In this document: positions 43,738 to 53,843 of the stretch, piece after piece
Layout of the letters: each line of letters starts with the position of its first letter
Position numbering within the stretch: the stretch's first letter is position 1
From: an uncultured Bacteroides sp.
GTDB taxonomy: Bacteria > Bacteroidota > Bacteroidia > Bacteroidales > Bacteroidaceae
Reading direction: 5' to 3'
NCBI GenBank assembly: GCA_900544075.1
Contig: UQTJ01000002.1
Coordinates: forward strand, 162,635-226,634
Length of the DNA stretch: 64,000 nt
Notes under the pieces: generated by a model
Seen by the model: only the letters and a program-made list of their open reading frames with translations
Databases searched by the model: none
What the model was told of the DNA's origin: nothing
Made by a program: the position numbers and the translations under genes

Positions 43738-46700
43738 TTATTTAGTATGAGAATATTGTTCAATTTCAGCTTCCACTTCGCTTTCATCCAAGCTATCCCA
43801 CTCGATAGGCTTAAATTTCTCCTGAAGCCACTGGAATATTACGAACAATACCGGAACAATGAATATCTGGAATATCATACCTACCAACATACCACCAATG
43901 GCTGAAGCACCAAGTGTACGGTTACCATGTGCACCTACACCCACTGCAAGCATCAACGGGATAAGTCCAACAATCATTGCAAGTGATGTCATAAGGATAG
44001 GACGCAGACGGGCAGAAGCACCAAGCACAGCAGCCCATGCAATACCCATACCCTGCTTACGGCGGTCGAGGGCGAACTCAACGATAAGGATTGCATTCTT
44101 AGCCAACAATCCCATAAGCATGATAAGAGCAATCTGCATATAGATGTCGTTTGACATTGTACCAATTATCATCTTTAATGCAGGTATGCTACCCAAAGCA
44201 CTGAAACCGTTTACGAACAAGAAGCTTCCCAACAAACCGGCAGGAACTGAAAGCAATACGGCCAATGGCAATATGTAACTTTCATACTGAGCACTCAACA
44301 GCAAATATACAAAGACGAAACACAGAACGAAGATAATGGCAGTTGTACCACCACTGGTTTCGGCTTCCTCACGGGCCATACCTCCAAGCTCGTAACCGAA
44401 ACCTGTAGGAAGGTTTTCCTTGGCAACCTCAGCAATAGCCTGAAGTGCCTGTCCTGAAGTATAACCTGATGCAGGTGCAACCATCACCTTAATAGAAGTA
44501 TAAAGGTTGAAACGGCTGATTACGTCAGGTCCGTATATTTTCTTCAAAGATACAAACTGAGTAATAGGAGCCATCTCGTTTCCGTTACGGATTTTTATAC
44601 GGTTCAATGATTCCATATTCTTCGTAGCCTCCGGAGATGCCTGTATCATTACACGGTACATCTTACCGAAACTGTTGAAGTTTGAAGCATACAAACCTCC
44701 GAAATATCCCTGCATAGTAACCAAAATATCCCTTGGACTTATACCTGCTTTCTTACATGCAGCAGCATCAATATCCATCATGTATTGTGGGAAACTTGGG
44801 TTAAATGTAGTCTGTGCAGAGTTGATTTCCGGACGTTGCTTCAATGCGTCCATATAGCTATGTACTACATCATTGAACTTGTTCAAGTCACCACCAGTTC
44901 TATCAAGCATGTTCAACTCGATATCACTTGAAGCCGAATATCCAGGAATCATAGGCGGTGTAAAGAACAATACCTGGGCATCCTTAATAATTTTTTGTGC
45001 ACGCATGAACAATGTTCCTACTACTACACTTGAGTTTTGCATCAAAGAACGTTCTTCCCAGTCTTTAAGTTTGATAATCACAGAACCGTATGAAGGACCC
45101 TGTCCACCGATAAATCCGAAACCGGAAACAATAGTTCTTGAACTTACAGCAGGTTCTGCGGCAATCAGACTATCAACCTTATCCATGATTTCCATCGCGC
45201 GTTCCTGTGATGTACCAGGAGGAAGTGTCACTGCACCCATAATAGTACCTGTATCTTCTGTAGGCACCATTCCTGTAGGAGTAGTGTTCATGAAGAATAC
45301 CAATAATACTATAGAAACAGCTACCAGTCCCATTGAGAACCATTTCTTATGTATAAAGAATACAACACGCTTCTTATAACTGCTCAACAAAGAATCGTAT
45401 GCAGCATTGAAGGATGTATGGAAACGGTCTATCATAGACATTTTCTTCTCGCCATGTTCAGCATTATGTGGTTTCAAGAATAAAGCACACAACGCCGGTG
45501 ACAGAGTCAACGCATTCAATGCAGAGAAACCGATTGAAATAGCCATTGTCAAACCGAACTGACGATAGAATGTACCGGCAGTACCACCCATGAAACTAAC
45601 AGGAATGAACACTGACATCATGACCAGTGTAATAGACACGATAGCTCCACCAAGTTCACTCATGGCATCAATTGAAGCCTCTCTTGCCGACTTATATCCC
45701 TGGTCAAGTTTAGCGTGTACACCTTCAACCACCACTATGGCATCGTCCACCACTATGGCAATAGCCAACACCATGGCAGAAAGAGTAAGCAAATTGACAC
45801 TAAATCCGATAAGTTTCAAGACGAAGAATGTTGCAATCAAAGCAACCGGAATTGCAATAGCCGGAATAAGTGTTGAACGCATATCCTGCAAGAACACATA
45901 AACCACGATAAACACAAGTACGAATGCCTCAATCAAAGTCTTGATTACCTCATGAATTGAAGCGTAAAGGAAGTCGTTGGCATTCTGGGCTATATTGATT
46001 CTCAAACCTGTAGGAAGTGACTCCTGTGCCTTGGCAAGAACCTCTTCCAAGTCAGAAATAGTCTGTGTAGCATTTGTTCCGGCCATCTGGTAAACAATGA
46101 CAGATACAGCCTTATGTCCGTTAACCCTATTATTAAATGTATAAGCCAGACGGCCAAGCTCTATCTCTGCGATATCACCCAAACGTAAGATTTCACCGTC
46201 AGGCAATGCCTTTACAACGATGTTCTCAAATTCCTCTGCTTTCTGCAAACGTCCTTTATACTTAATAGTATATTGGAATGTCTGGTTTCCGCGTTCACCG
46301 AACTGTCCCGGTGCAGCCTCGATGTTCTGTTCAGCAAGAACAGCAGAGATATCGGAAGGTACAAGTTTATATTGTGCCATGATATCAGGCTTCAACCAAA
46401 TACGCATAGAGTAGTCCATACCCAACACATTGGCATCACCCACACCATTTACACGCTTGATTTCAGGCACGATGTTAATGTTGGCATAGTTTTCAATAAA
46501 CTCTACATTATATTCGTCTGTCTCATCGTAAAGAGAGAAAACCATCAACATTGAGTTCTGGCGCTTCTGTGTTGTAACACCAATCTGTGTAACTTCAGCA
46601 GGCAGCAAACCTTGAGCCATTGACACACGGTTCTGTACATTGACAGCCGCCATATCAGGGTCAGTTCCCTGTTTGAAGTAAACACTGATATCAGCAGAAC

Positions 46701-46959
46701 CTGTATTAGTGGCATTTGATTGAATATACATCATGTTTTCAACACCGTTTATCTGTTCCTCCAAAGGAGCGATGACAGAATTCAATACGGCAGAAGCACT
46801 GGCACCCGTATAAGTGGCCCTTACGGACACTGTAGGTGGTGCGATATCCGGATACTGAGTAATAGGCAAAGTTGCCAAACCTATAACACCCAAGATAACC
46901 ATCAAGATAGAAATCACCGTTGACAGTACCGGACGATTAATAAATTTATCTAGTTTCAT
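43738..46959 (-). CDS. RND-family efflux transporter (HAE1, AcrB type)
   Basis: This 1073-residue inner-membrane pump has twelve transmembrane segments and two large periplasmic loops. It starts MKLDKFINRPVLSTVISILM. Transmembrane segment 4 carries the proton-relay pair in VVDDAIVVVEGV. GFSALNALTLSPALCALFL and the C-terminal AKNAILIVEFA and GASARLRPILMTS are family hallmarks. The protein exports hydrophobic compounds using the proton gradient. It is flanked by the adaptor gene (66 bp upstream) and the TolC-type gene (11 bp downstream). Together the three encode a complete tripartite system. No repressor gene is adjacent. Confidence 0.97.
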   Translation of the reverse strand: MKLDKFINRPVLSTVISILMVILGVIGLATLPITQYPDIAPPTVSVRATYTGASASAVLNSVIAPLEEQINGVENMMYIQSNATNTGSADISVYFKQGTDPDMAAVNVQNRVSMAQGLLPAEVTQIGVTTQKRQNSMLMVFSLYDETDEYNVEFIENYANINIVPEIKRVNGVGDANVLGMDYSMRIWLKPDIMAQYKLVPSDISAVLAEQNIEAAPGQFGERGNQTFQYTIKYKGRLQKAEEFENIVVKALPDGEILRLGDIAEIELGRLAYTFNNRVNGHKAVSVIVYQMAGTNATQTISDLEEVLAKAQESLPTGLRINIAQNANDFLYASIHEVIKTLIEAFVLVFIVVYVFLQDMRSTLIPAIAIPVALIATFFVLKLIGFSVNLLTLSAMVLAIAIVVDDAIVVVEGVHAKLDQGYKSAREASIDAMSELGGAIVSITLVMMSVFIPVSFMGGTAGTFYRQFGLTMAISIGFSALNALTLSPALCALFLKPHNAEHGEKKMSMIDRFHTSFNAAYDSLLSSYKKRVVFFIHKKWFSMGLVAVSIVLLVFFMNTTPTGMVPTEDTGTIMGAVTLPPGTSQERAMEIMDKVDSLIAAEPAVSSRTIVSGFGFIGGQGPSYGSVIIKLKDWEERSLMQNSSVVVGTLFMRAQKIIKDAQVLFFTPPMIPGYSASSDIELNMLDRTGGDLNKFNDVVHSYMDALKQRPEINSAQTTFNPSFPQYMMDIDAAACKKAGISPRDILVTMQGYFGGLYASNFNSFGKMYRVMIQASPEATKNMESLNRIKIRNGNEMAPITQFVSLKKIYGPDVISRFNLYTSIKVMVAPASGYTSGQALQAIAEVAKENLPTGFGYELGGMAREEAETSGGTTAIIFVLCFVFVYLLLSAQYESYILPLAVLLSVPAGLLGSFLFVNGFSALGSIPALKMIIGTMSNDIYMQIALIMLMGLLAKNAILIVEFALDRRKQGMGIAWAAVLGASARLRPILMTSLAMIVGLIPLMLAVGVGAHGNRTLGASAIGGMLVGMIFQIFIVPVLFVIFQWLQEKFKPIEWDSLDESEVEAEIEQYSHTK

Positions 46960-47025
46960 TCTTTTATTCTTTTTAAAATCTCATTAAATAAGATTGATAC
47001 ATCTGTTTCTGACCAAGATATGCAA

Positions 47026-48237
47026 TTAATTGAAGGCAGTCTGTATATTACCATCACGCTGGTCTTGCAAATGTTTCTGATACTTTGTTTCCTTCTCGGC
47101 AGTTGTAATAGGTACAATTTTCTGTCCGTCAGTCAATATCTGAACACCTTCTACCACAATCTGGTCGCCGGCCTTCAAACCGCCTGTCACGATATAGTTC
47201 TTTCCATCGCTAAGATTTGATATCTGAATTTCAGTATGTTTCAAAGTGCTGTCCGGCTGCAATACATAAACAAATTTCTTATCCTGAATTTCCTGTGTTG
47301 CATACTGTGGTATCAAAATAATGTCCTGCATTTCATAAGGGAAGATAATATTTGCAGTTCCACCACTTCGCAAAATATTTTTACTGTTAGGGAATATTGC
47401 ACGCATACTTACAGAACCTGTAGTCTGGTCAATAACACCGCTTACAGCATCAATTTTTCCTGCTGATTCATAAATAGAGCCATCAGCCAATTGAAGTTTC
47501 ACTTCAGGCATAGCAGCAAGCTGCTCCTTCAGTGATTGTTCAGATTTTGTCATTTCCAGCAACTGTTTCTCTGTCATTGAGAAATACACGTACATGTCAC
47601 CAATTTGCGAGACAGTAGTCAAAGGCTGCTGTACTGAAGGGCTTACAAGACTACCTACCCTGTATGGGAAAGTTCCGATAACACCATCAGACGGACTTGT
47701 AACAGTACAGAAATCCAGATTCTGTTTTGCTGCAGTATATGCAGCTTCGGCTTGTGAATAATTAGCTTTTGCAGAAAGCAGATTATTCATAGCTGTCTGA
47801 TATTCGAAATCACTGATGATTTTTTGTTCATGAAGCATTTTCTTGTTCTCAAGAGTTGAAGTCACAGTTTCAAGACTGGCTTTTGCAGCTTCTACTCCAG
47901 CTTTAGTCTGATCATATGCAGCCTTATACTGTGTAGGATCTATTTGAAACAATGCCTGTCCACGTTTGACTGTAGCTCCTTCATCAACACAAAGCTTTAC
48001 GATAAAGCCTGATACTTGTGGACGAATTTCAATATCCTGAAGTCCCTTTATTGTAGCAGGATAAGTTTTTGTCTGATGACTTGAAGTATAGGCTGTTGTC
48101 ATAACAGCAAACTCATTGTCACCCATTTTCATACCGCCCTGACCACCGCCACAAGCAGTAAGAATAGAAACACCCAACATAGCTATGGCTACACGGCCAT
48201 TGCTAAAATTCAATTTACTTTTCTCGCTCATTTTCAT
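47026..48237 (-). CDS. RND efflux periplasmic adaptor (membrane fusion protein)
   Basis: This 403-residue AcrA/MexA-type adaptor has a lipoprotein signal ending ILTACGGG (Cys at residue 29 from the first ATG). An in-frame ATG two codons later is also possible. It has the usual half-motif PQVSGFIVKLCVDEGATVKRGQALFQID of the lipoyl domain, a helical hairpin (about 95-165), the second lipoyl half (FCTVTSPSDGVIGTF) and beta-barrel and membrane-proximal domains. It links the RND pump to the TolC channel. It is the first gene of the operon. A TATCTTTG -7 element (48310-48303, minus strand) lies 66 bp upstream. Confidence 0.95.
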   Translation of the reverse strand: MKMSEKSKLNFSNGRVAIAMLGVSILTACGGGQGGMKMGDNEFAVMTTAYTSSHQTKTYPATIKGLQDIEIRPQVSGFIVKLCVDEGATVKRGQALFQIDPTQYKAAYDQTKAGVEAAKASLETVTSTLENKKMLHEQKIISDFEYQTAMNNLLSAKANYSQAEAAYTAAKQNLDFCTVTSPSDGVIGTFPYRVGSLVSPSVQQPLTTVSQIGDMYVYFSMTEKQLLEMTKSEQSLKEQLAAMPEVKLQLADGSIYESAGKIDAVSGVIDQTTGSVSMRAIFPNSKNILRSGGTANIIFPYEMQDIILIPQYATQEIQDKKFVYVLQPDSTLKHTEIQISNLSDGKNYIVTGGLKAGDQIVVEGVQILTDGQKIVPITTAEKETKYQKHLQDQRDGNIQTAFN

Positions 48238-48546
48238 ATAAAATTATTATATATTTTCCAAATACATTAGTTCGCTAACTATTATAATCAAAAACACACG
48301 TGCAAAGATATAAAATTCAGACTATCTAAAATTAACAATTAACTAAGAATAACCAAGTAAATCTGAGGATATTAAAATTGTACTACTGAATATGATTATT
48401 AGACAAGAAAAGAAGTGTTTATAGAGAAACTTTTTCAGAAAAAGAAAAACAATTTAGAGATTTTAATTACAAATAAAATCAATATTAGATTTTTATTCAT
48501 ACTTTTGTGCATGATAACTTTCAATTAACAACAAAATGTAATAACC
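48238..48546. promoter_or_regulatory. Divergent promoter region of the efflux operon and maeB
   Basis: This 309-bp AT-rich gap holds two promoters. On the minus strand TATCTTTG (48310-48303) fits the -7 element for the efflux operon. On the plus strand TACTTTTG (48500-48507) fits the -7 element for maeB, 39 bp before its ATG. Neither has a perfect TTTG at the -33 distance. I see no open reading frame, RNA gene or obvious operator in the middle. Confidence 0.55.
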
Positions 48547-50832
48547 ATGGTAAAGATAACAAAAGAAGCTGCCCTTCTTTATCACTCACAGGGCAAACCG
48601 GGAAAGATAGAAGTTATTCCCACTAAACCATACCAGACACAACGTGACCTTTCATTGGCTTACTCTCCGGGAGTAGCAGAGCCTTGTCTGGAGATTCAGA
48701 AGAATCAGGAAACAGCATACGACTATACAGCCAAAGGTAATCTTGTAGCCGTAATTTCAAACGGAACAGCAGTATTGGGACTTGGAGATATAGGTGCCAT
48801 GAGCGGCAAACCGGTTATGGAAGGTAAAGGTCTTCTTTTCAAGATATATGCAGGTATAGACGTATTCGATATAGAAGTAAACGAAAAAGACCCTGAAAAA
48901 TTCATTGAAGCAGTTAAGGCTATTGCTCCTACTTTCGGAGGTATCAACCTGGAAGACATCAAGGCTCCTGAATGTTTTGAAATAGAAAACAGACTTAAGG
49001 CTGAACTTGACATTCCCGTAATGCACGATGACCAGCACGGAACTGCTATCATATCAAGCGCCGGTCTTTTGAATGCACTTGAAGTTGCCGGCAAGAAAAT
49101 AGAAGATGTCAAGATTGTAGTAAACGGTGCCGGAGCATCGGCTACATCATGTACAAAACTGTACATTGCATTAGGAGCACGAAAAGAAAACATCCTTATG
49201 CTTGACAGTAAGGGAGTCATCACGAGCGACCGTCCAAATCTGACAGAGAGCAAGAAGTTCTTTGCTACAGACCGCCGTGACGTACACACCCTGGAAGAAG
49301 CTATCAAGGGAGCAGATGTATTCCTCGGTCTTTCAAAAGGTAACGTCCTTACTCAGGACATGGTACGCAGCATGGCTGCAAACCCTATAGTATTTGCACT
49401 TGCAAATCCAACTCCTGAAATTTCATACGAAGACGCCATGAGTGCGCGTCCTGACGTTTTGATGTCTACAGGACGTTCCGACTATCCAAACCAGATTAAT
49501 AATGTAATCGGCTTCCCATACATTTTCCGTGGCGCATTGGACACACGTGCCAAAGCCATAAACGAAGAAATGAAACTGGCTGCCGTACACGCCATTGCTG
49601 ATTTGGCAAAGAAACCTGTTCCTGATGTAGTAAACGAAGCCTACCACGTAAACAATCTTTCTTTCGGCCCTGAATACTTCATACCAAAACCGGTAGACCC
49701 ACGACTGATTACAGAAGTATCAATGGCTGTAGCCAAAGCTGCAATAGCTTCCGGTGTTGCACGTAAGGAAATTACCGACTGGAATGAATACAAGAATCAT
49801 CTTCTTGAACTCATGGGCCAGGAAAACAAACTTACACGCAAACTCTATGAAACAGCGCGCAGCTGCCCTCAGAGAGTTGTATTCGCGGAAGGTATTCACC
49901 CTAACATGCTTAGAGCTGCAGTTGAAGCAAAAGCAGAAGGCATTTGTAACCCTATCCTTTTAGGAAACACAGAAAGAATACAGAAACTTGCAAAAGAACT
50001 TGACCTGAGCCTTGAAGGTATAGAAATAATCAATCTCCGCCATGACAGCGAAGCTGAAAGAAGAGAAAGATACGCTCGCATACTTTGCGAAAAACGCGCA
50101 CGCGAAGGAGCCAACTTTGCGGAAGCAAACGACAAGATGTTTGAACGTAACTACTTTGGTATGATGATGGTAGAGACAGGCGAAGCTGATGCTTTCATCA
50201 CCGGTCTGTACACAAAATACAGCAACACTATCAAAGTTGCCAAGGAAGTAATCGGCATACAGGAAGGCTACAAGCACTTCGGAACCATGCACATTCTTAA
50301 TTCAAAGAAAGGTACATATTTCATTGCAGACACTTTGATTAACCGTCATCCTGACACAGATACATTGATAGATATTGCACGCCTTTCAGAGAAAGCTGTA
50401 CGTTTCTTCAACCATGAACCGGTAATGGCTATGCTTTCATATTCAAACTTCGGTTCAGATCAGGAAGGTAGCCCAGCAAAAGTACACGAAGCAGTAGCAT
50501 ATATGCACAAAAACTATCCGGAACTGGCAATTGATGGTGAAATGCAAGTTAAATTCGCTTTGAACGACGAGTTACGCGATGAAAAATACCCATTCACAAA
50601 ACTGCTCGGCAAACAGGTAAATACATTGGTATTCCCTAACTTAAGTTCTGCGAACTCAACTTACCAGTTAATACAGAACATGAGTGAAACAGAGGTTATA
50701 GGCCCTATCCAGATGGGATTGAACAAACCTATCCATTTCACCGACATTGAAAGTTCTGTACGCGACATAGTAAACATTACAGCTATTGCCTGTATTGATG
50801 CCATAGTCGACAAAAAGAAAAAAGGATGCTAA
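48547..50832 (+). CDS. maeB: NADP-dependent malic enzyme with phosphotransacetylase-like C-terminal domain
   Basis: This 761-residue cytoplasmic enzyme oxidatively decarboxylates malate to pyruvate. The malic N-terminal domain (about 15-160) has SLAYSPGVAEPCL and catalytic DIKAPECF. The NAD(P)-binding domain (about 160-410) has VVNGAGASATSC. The C-terminal 330 residues form a Pta-like domain (RVVFAEGIHPNMLRAAVEAKAEG and SYSNFGSDQEGSPAKV) that in MaeB proteins is regulatory, with acetyl-CoA as an inhibitor in the characterised cases. It supplies pyruvate and NADPH. It stands alone, with its own promoter and a terminator. Confidence 0.96.
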   Translation: MVKITKEAALLYHSQGKPGKIEVIPTKPYQTQRDLSLAYSPGVAEPCLEIQKNQETAYDYTAKGNLVAVISNGTAVLGLGDIGAMSGKPVMEGKGLLFKIYAGIDVFDIEVNEKDPEKFIEAVKAIAPTFGGINLEDIKAPECFEIENRLKAELDIPVMHDDQHGTAIISSAGLLNALEVAGKKIEDVKIVVNGAGASATSCTKLYIALGARKENILMLDSKGVITSDRPNLTESKKFFATDRRDVHTLEEAIKGADVFLGLSKGNVLTQDMVRSMAANPIVFALANPTPEISYEDAMSARPDVLMSTGRSDYPNQINNVIGFPYIFRGALDTRAKAINEEMKLAAVHAIADLAKKPVPDVVNEAYHVNNLSFGPEYFIPKPVDPRLITEVSMAVAKAAIASGVARKEITDWNEYKNHLLELMGQENKLTRKLYETARSCPQRVVFAEGIHPNMLRAAVEAKAEGICNPILLGNTERIQKLAKELDLSLEGIEIINLRHDSEAERRERYARILCEKRAREGANFAEANDKMFERNYFGMMMVETGEADAFITGLYTKYSNTIKVAKEVIGIQEGYKHFGTMHILNSKKGTYFIADTLINRHPDTDTLIDIARLSEKAVRFFNHEPVMAMLSYSNFGSDQEGSPAKVHEAVAYMHKNYPELAIDGEMQVKFALNDELRDEKYPFTKLLGKQVNTLVFPNLSSANSTYQLIQNMSETEVIGPIQMGLNKPIHFTDIESSVRDIVNITAIACIDAIVDKKKKGC

Positions 50833-50857
50833 TTATAATATGACGAAGTTTTAATTT

Positions 50858-50907
50858 GACGAGTTGACAAGGTTTACATTTAGGACTATAAATCTTGCCA
50901 ACTCGTC
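50858..50907 (+). terminator. Probable terminator after maeB
   Basis: GACGAGTTGACAAG (50858-50871) pairs with CTTGCCAACTCGTC (50894-50907) with one mismatch and a 22-nt loop, 25 bp after the maeB stop. The following T-run is weak (TTATTAT). Confidence 0.65.
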
Positions 50908-50941
50908 TTATTATAAACACATTACAAAAACACACTTCACC

Positions 50942-51121
50942 ATGCGAAAGCCACTCACCAACACACAATGCGTTCTGCTCACATTATTCTGGGCCGCCCT
51001 CTGTTTTGTGGTCATCACCTCTTCACCTAAAATAGATGGTCCACTAATTGTCACAATAATAATATCCGGAGCACTTGTTTTCATACCTATCGGTAAGTCA
51101 ATCAACAGCCGTAAGAAATAA
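50942..51121 (+). CDS. Small two-helix membrane protein, unknown
   Basis: This 59-residue protein starts at the ATG at 50942, just past the maeB terminator hairpin. The upstream ATG at 50864 falls inside the hairpin and is not a credible start. Two hydrophobic segments are visible (about 11-26, VLLTLFWAALCFVVIT, and 34-51, PLIVTIIISGALVFIPIG), with a positively charged tail (SINSRKK) that favours a cytoplasmic C-terminus. I recognise no family. It stands between maeB and gdhA without a strong promoter of its own. It may be translated from maeB read-through. Real but unassigned, with some chance of being spurious. Confidence 0.55.
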   Translation: MRKPLTNTQCVLLTLFWAALCFVVITSSPKIDGPLIVTIIISGALVFIPIGKSINSRKK

Positions 51122-51189
51122 GCATTTCAACACATTTTATGCACTAAAAGTATAAAAAAGATATTTTTCCTATTTTTTTTAATCAAAAT

Positions 51190-51221
51190 GTTGCATAAAC
51201 CAAATCTTTGATATATTTTTG
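51190..51221 (+). promoter_or_regulatory. Predicted gdhA promoter
   Basis: GTTG (51190-51193) and TATTTTTG (51214-51221) are 20 bp apart. The -7 element matches TAnnTTTG exactly and the -33 differs by one base. Initiation near 51228 leaves a leader of about 58 nt before the ATG at 51286. Confidence 0.65.
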
Positions 51222-51285
51222 CATCATCTACAAGAGAGATAAAAAACAACAAATAGTAACAACCAATTAATTTAAGGTAAAGATT

Positions 51286-52620
<1,335 letters not shown>

Positions 52621-52660
52621 TATACAAAGAAAACATAACAGTCAAGTTTTCATATAAAGG

Positions 52661-52696
52661 AAAGACTGCCTCAAGGAAATTGGGCAGTCTTTTCTT
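52661..52696 (+). terminator. Terminator after gdhA
   Basis: AAAGACTGCC (52661-52670) pairs with GGCAGTCTTT (52683-52692), followed by TCTTTTTAT. The remaining 120 bp up to the convergent nitroreductase gene show nothing else. Confidence 0.88.
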
Positions 52697-52815
52697 TTTA
52701 TAATAAATCAAGTTCTTCAAATGATATTTAAATGGTATTTAAACAACATTCGAATAGTGTTTGACATCAAATAAACATATAGTGAACTAAGCATTCTGCA
52801 AGACAGATATCCCAA

Positions 52816-53553
52816 TCAGAAGAATCCCTGTTCCTTCAATATTTTTATCAAACCGGAAGACATAAACTCATTGTCAGCCTTCTTATATCTTATATCAGTA
52901 AATATCTGAGCCAATGTTTCCGTATTATTAATCTCTACAAAGTTCTTATTTTCAAGTAATGATTCTTTATATTCGTAAATATCATCAATATCTTTCTCTG
53001 AGTATTGAGAATATACTTCATTGTGAACAATTCCTTTTAATGGCAGTCTGTCCGGTTGCGTTGGCATTTCATCAGGATAACCGACTGTTATAGTCACTAC
53101 AGGAACAACTAATTTCGGCAACTTCAACAATTCAATAATCGGTCCCGGATTATAGATTGTAGTTCCAAGATAACAAGTTCCCAAACCGGCATCCTCAGCC
53201 AACGTACAGAAATTCTGTGTAAAGAGCAATGTATCTGAAACTGCATTCATGAACGACAGAAAATTGTCGTAGCCTGGCTCAGCCTTTCTCTGCTTACACC
53301 ACAGACTGAAACGGTTGAAATCGGCACAGAAAGTCAAAACCACCGGCGCATTCTTCACCATAGGCTGATTGAAGTGCATTGGCGATAATTTAGATTTCAT
53401 TTCCTCACTTCTTGTCACTACTACACTGTACAATTGCATATTTCCCATTGTAGCAGCTCTTGAAGCCTCTTCAAGCAGAGAGTTCAGTAAATTTTCAGGA
53501 ATATCCTGCTGTTTATACTTGCGTATAGTTCTGCGATTTTTTATAGAATCCAT
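52816..53553 (-). CDS. Nitroreductase-family FMN protein
   Basis: From the ATG at 53553 (MDSIKNRRTIRKYKQQDIPE) the protein has 245 residues. The frame extends to 53625, but the extra 24 residues are not family-like. The N-terminal RRTIRKY motif contacts FMN. The central EDAGLGTCYLGT and C-terminal VTITVGYPDE stretches are typical of NfsA/NfsB-like oxidoreductases. These reduce nitro compounds, quinones or flavins with NAD(P)H; the physiological substrate is not evident. It is convergent with gdhA and divergent from nrdJ. Confidence 0.88.
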   Translation of the reverse strand: MDSIKNRRTIRKYKQQDIPENLLNSLLEEASRAATMGNMQLYSVVVTRSEEMKSKLSPMHFNQPMVKNAPVVLTFCADFNRFSLWCKQRKAEPGYDNFLSFMNAVSDTLLFTQNFCTLAEDAGLGTCYLGTTIYNPGPIIELLKLPKLVVPVVTITVGYPDEMPTQPDRLPLKGIVHNEVYSQYSEKDIDDIYEYKESLLENKNFVEINNTETLAQIFTDIRYKKADNEFMSSGLIKILKEQGFF

Positions 53554-53770
53554 AGTTAAACTTTTATTAATTCCTTTATCGACAAAGATAATATAAAAAA
53601 ACAAGACATCATATTTTTTTATCAATCTAATATTAAATAGGTAGAACGCAAGTTTGACAAAAAGTAAAACTTTGCAGAATCATAAAATCAATATCAATCT
53701 AAGAATCAAGACATTAACAAGTAGAAATGGAAAACTTTCAAAATTTGTTGATAACTTTACTTGTTTTTTC

Positions 53771-53801
53771 TTTGTTCATTAAGAAAACATTGATAGCTTT
53801 G
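53771..53801 (+). promoter_or_regulatory. nrdJ promoter, placed inside the longer open frame
   Basis: TTTG (53771-53774), 19 bp, then TAGCTTTG (53794-53801) matches the Bacteroidales consensus perfectly. Transcription would begin near 53808, downstream of the ATG at 53727 and before the GTG at 53844. This decides the start of nrdJ. The 5' region shows no cobalamin riboswitch that I can recognise. Confidence 0.7.
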
Positions 53802-53843
53802 CACAACCTACAAAAAAGAAACAAACTTATTCATTATAATATC

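Noticed and set aside
53553..53625. Longer nitroreductase reading from 53625
   Set aside because: The family N-terminus (RRTIRKY) follows directly after the ATG at 53553, and the extra residues are hydrophobic and not family-like.
53626..53843. Cobalamin riboswitch ahead of the B12-dependent reductase nrdJ
   Set aside because: The AT-rich leader has no recognisable B12-box sequence and is too short after the predicted transcription start.
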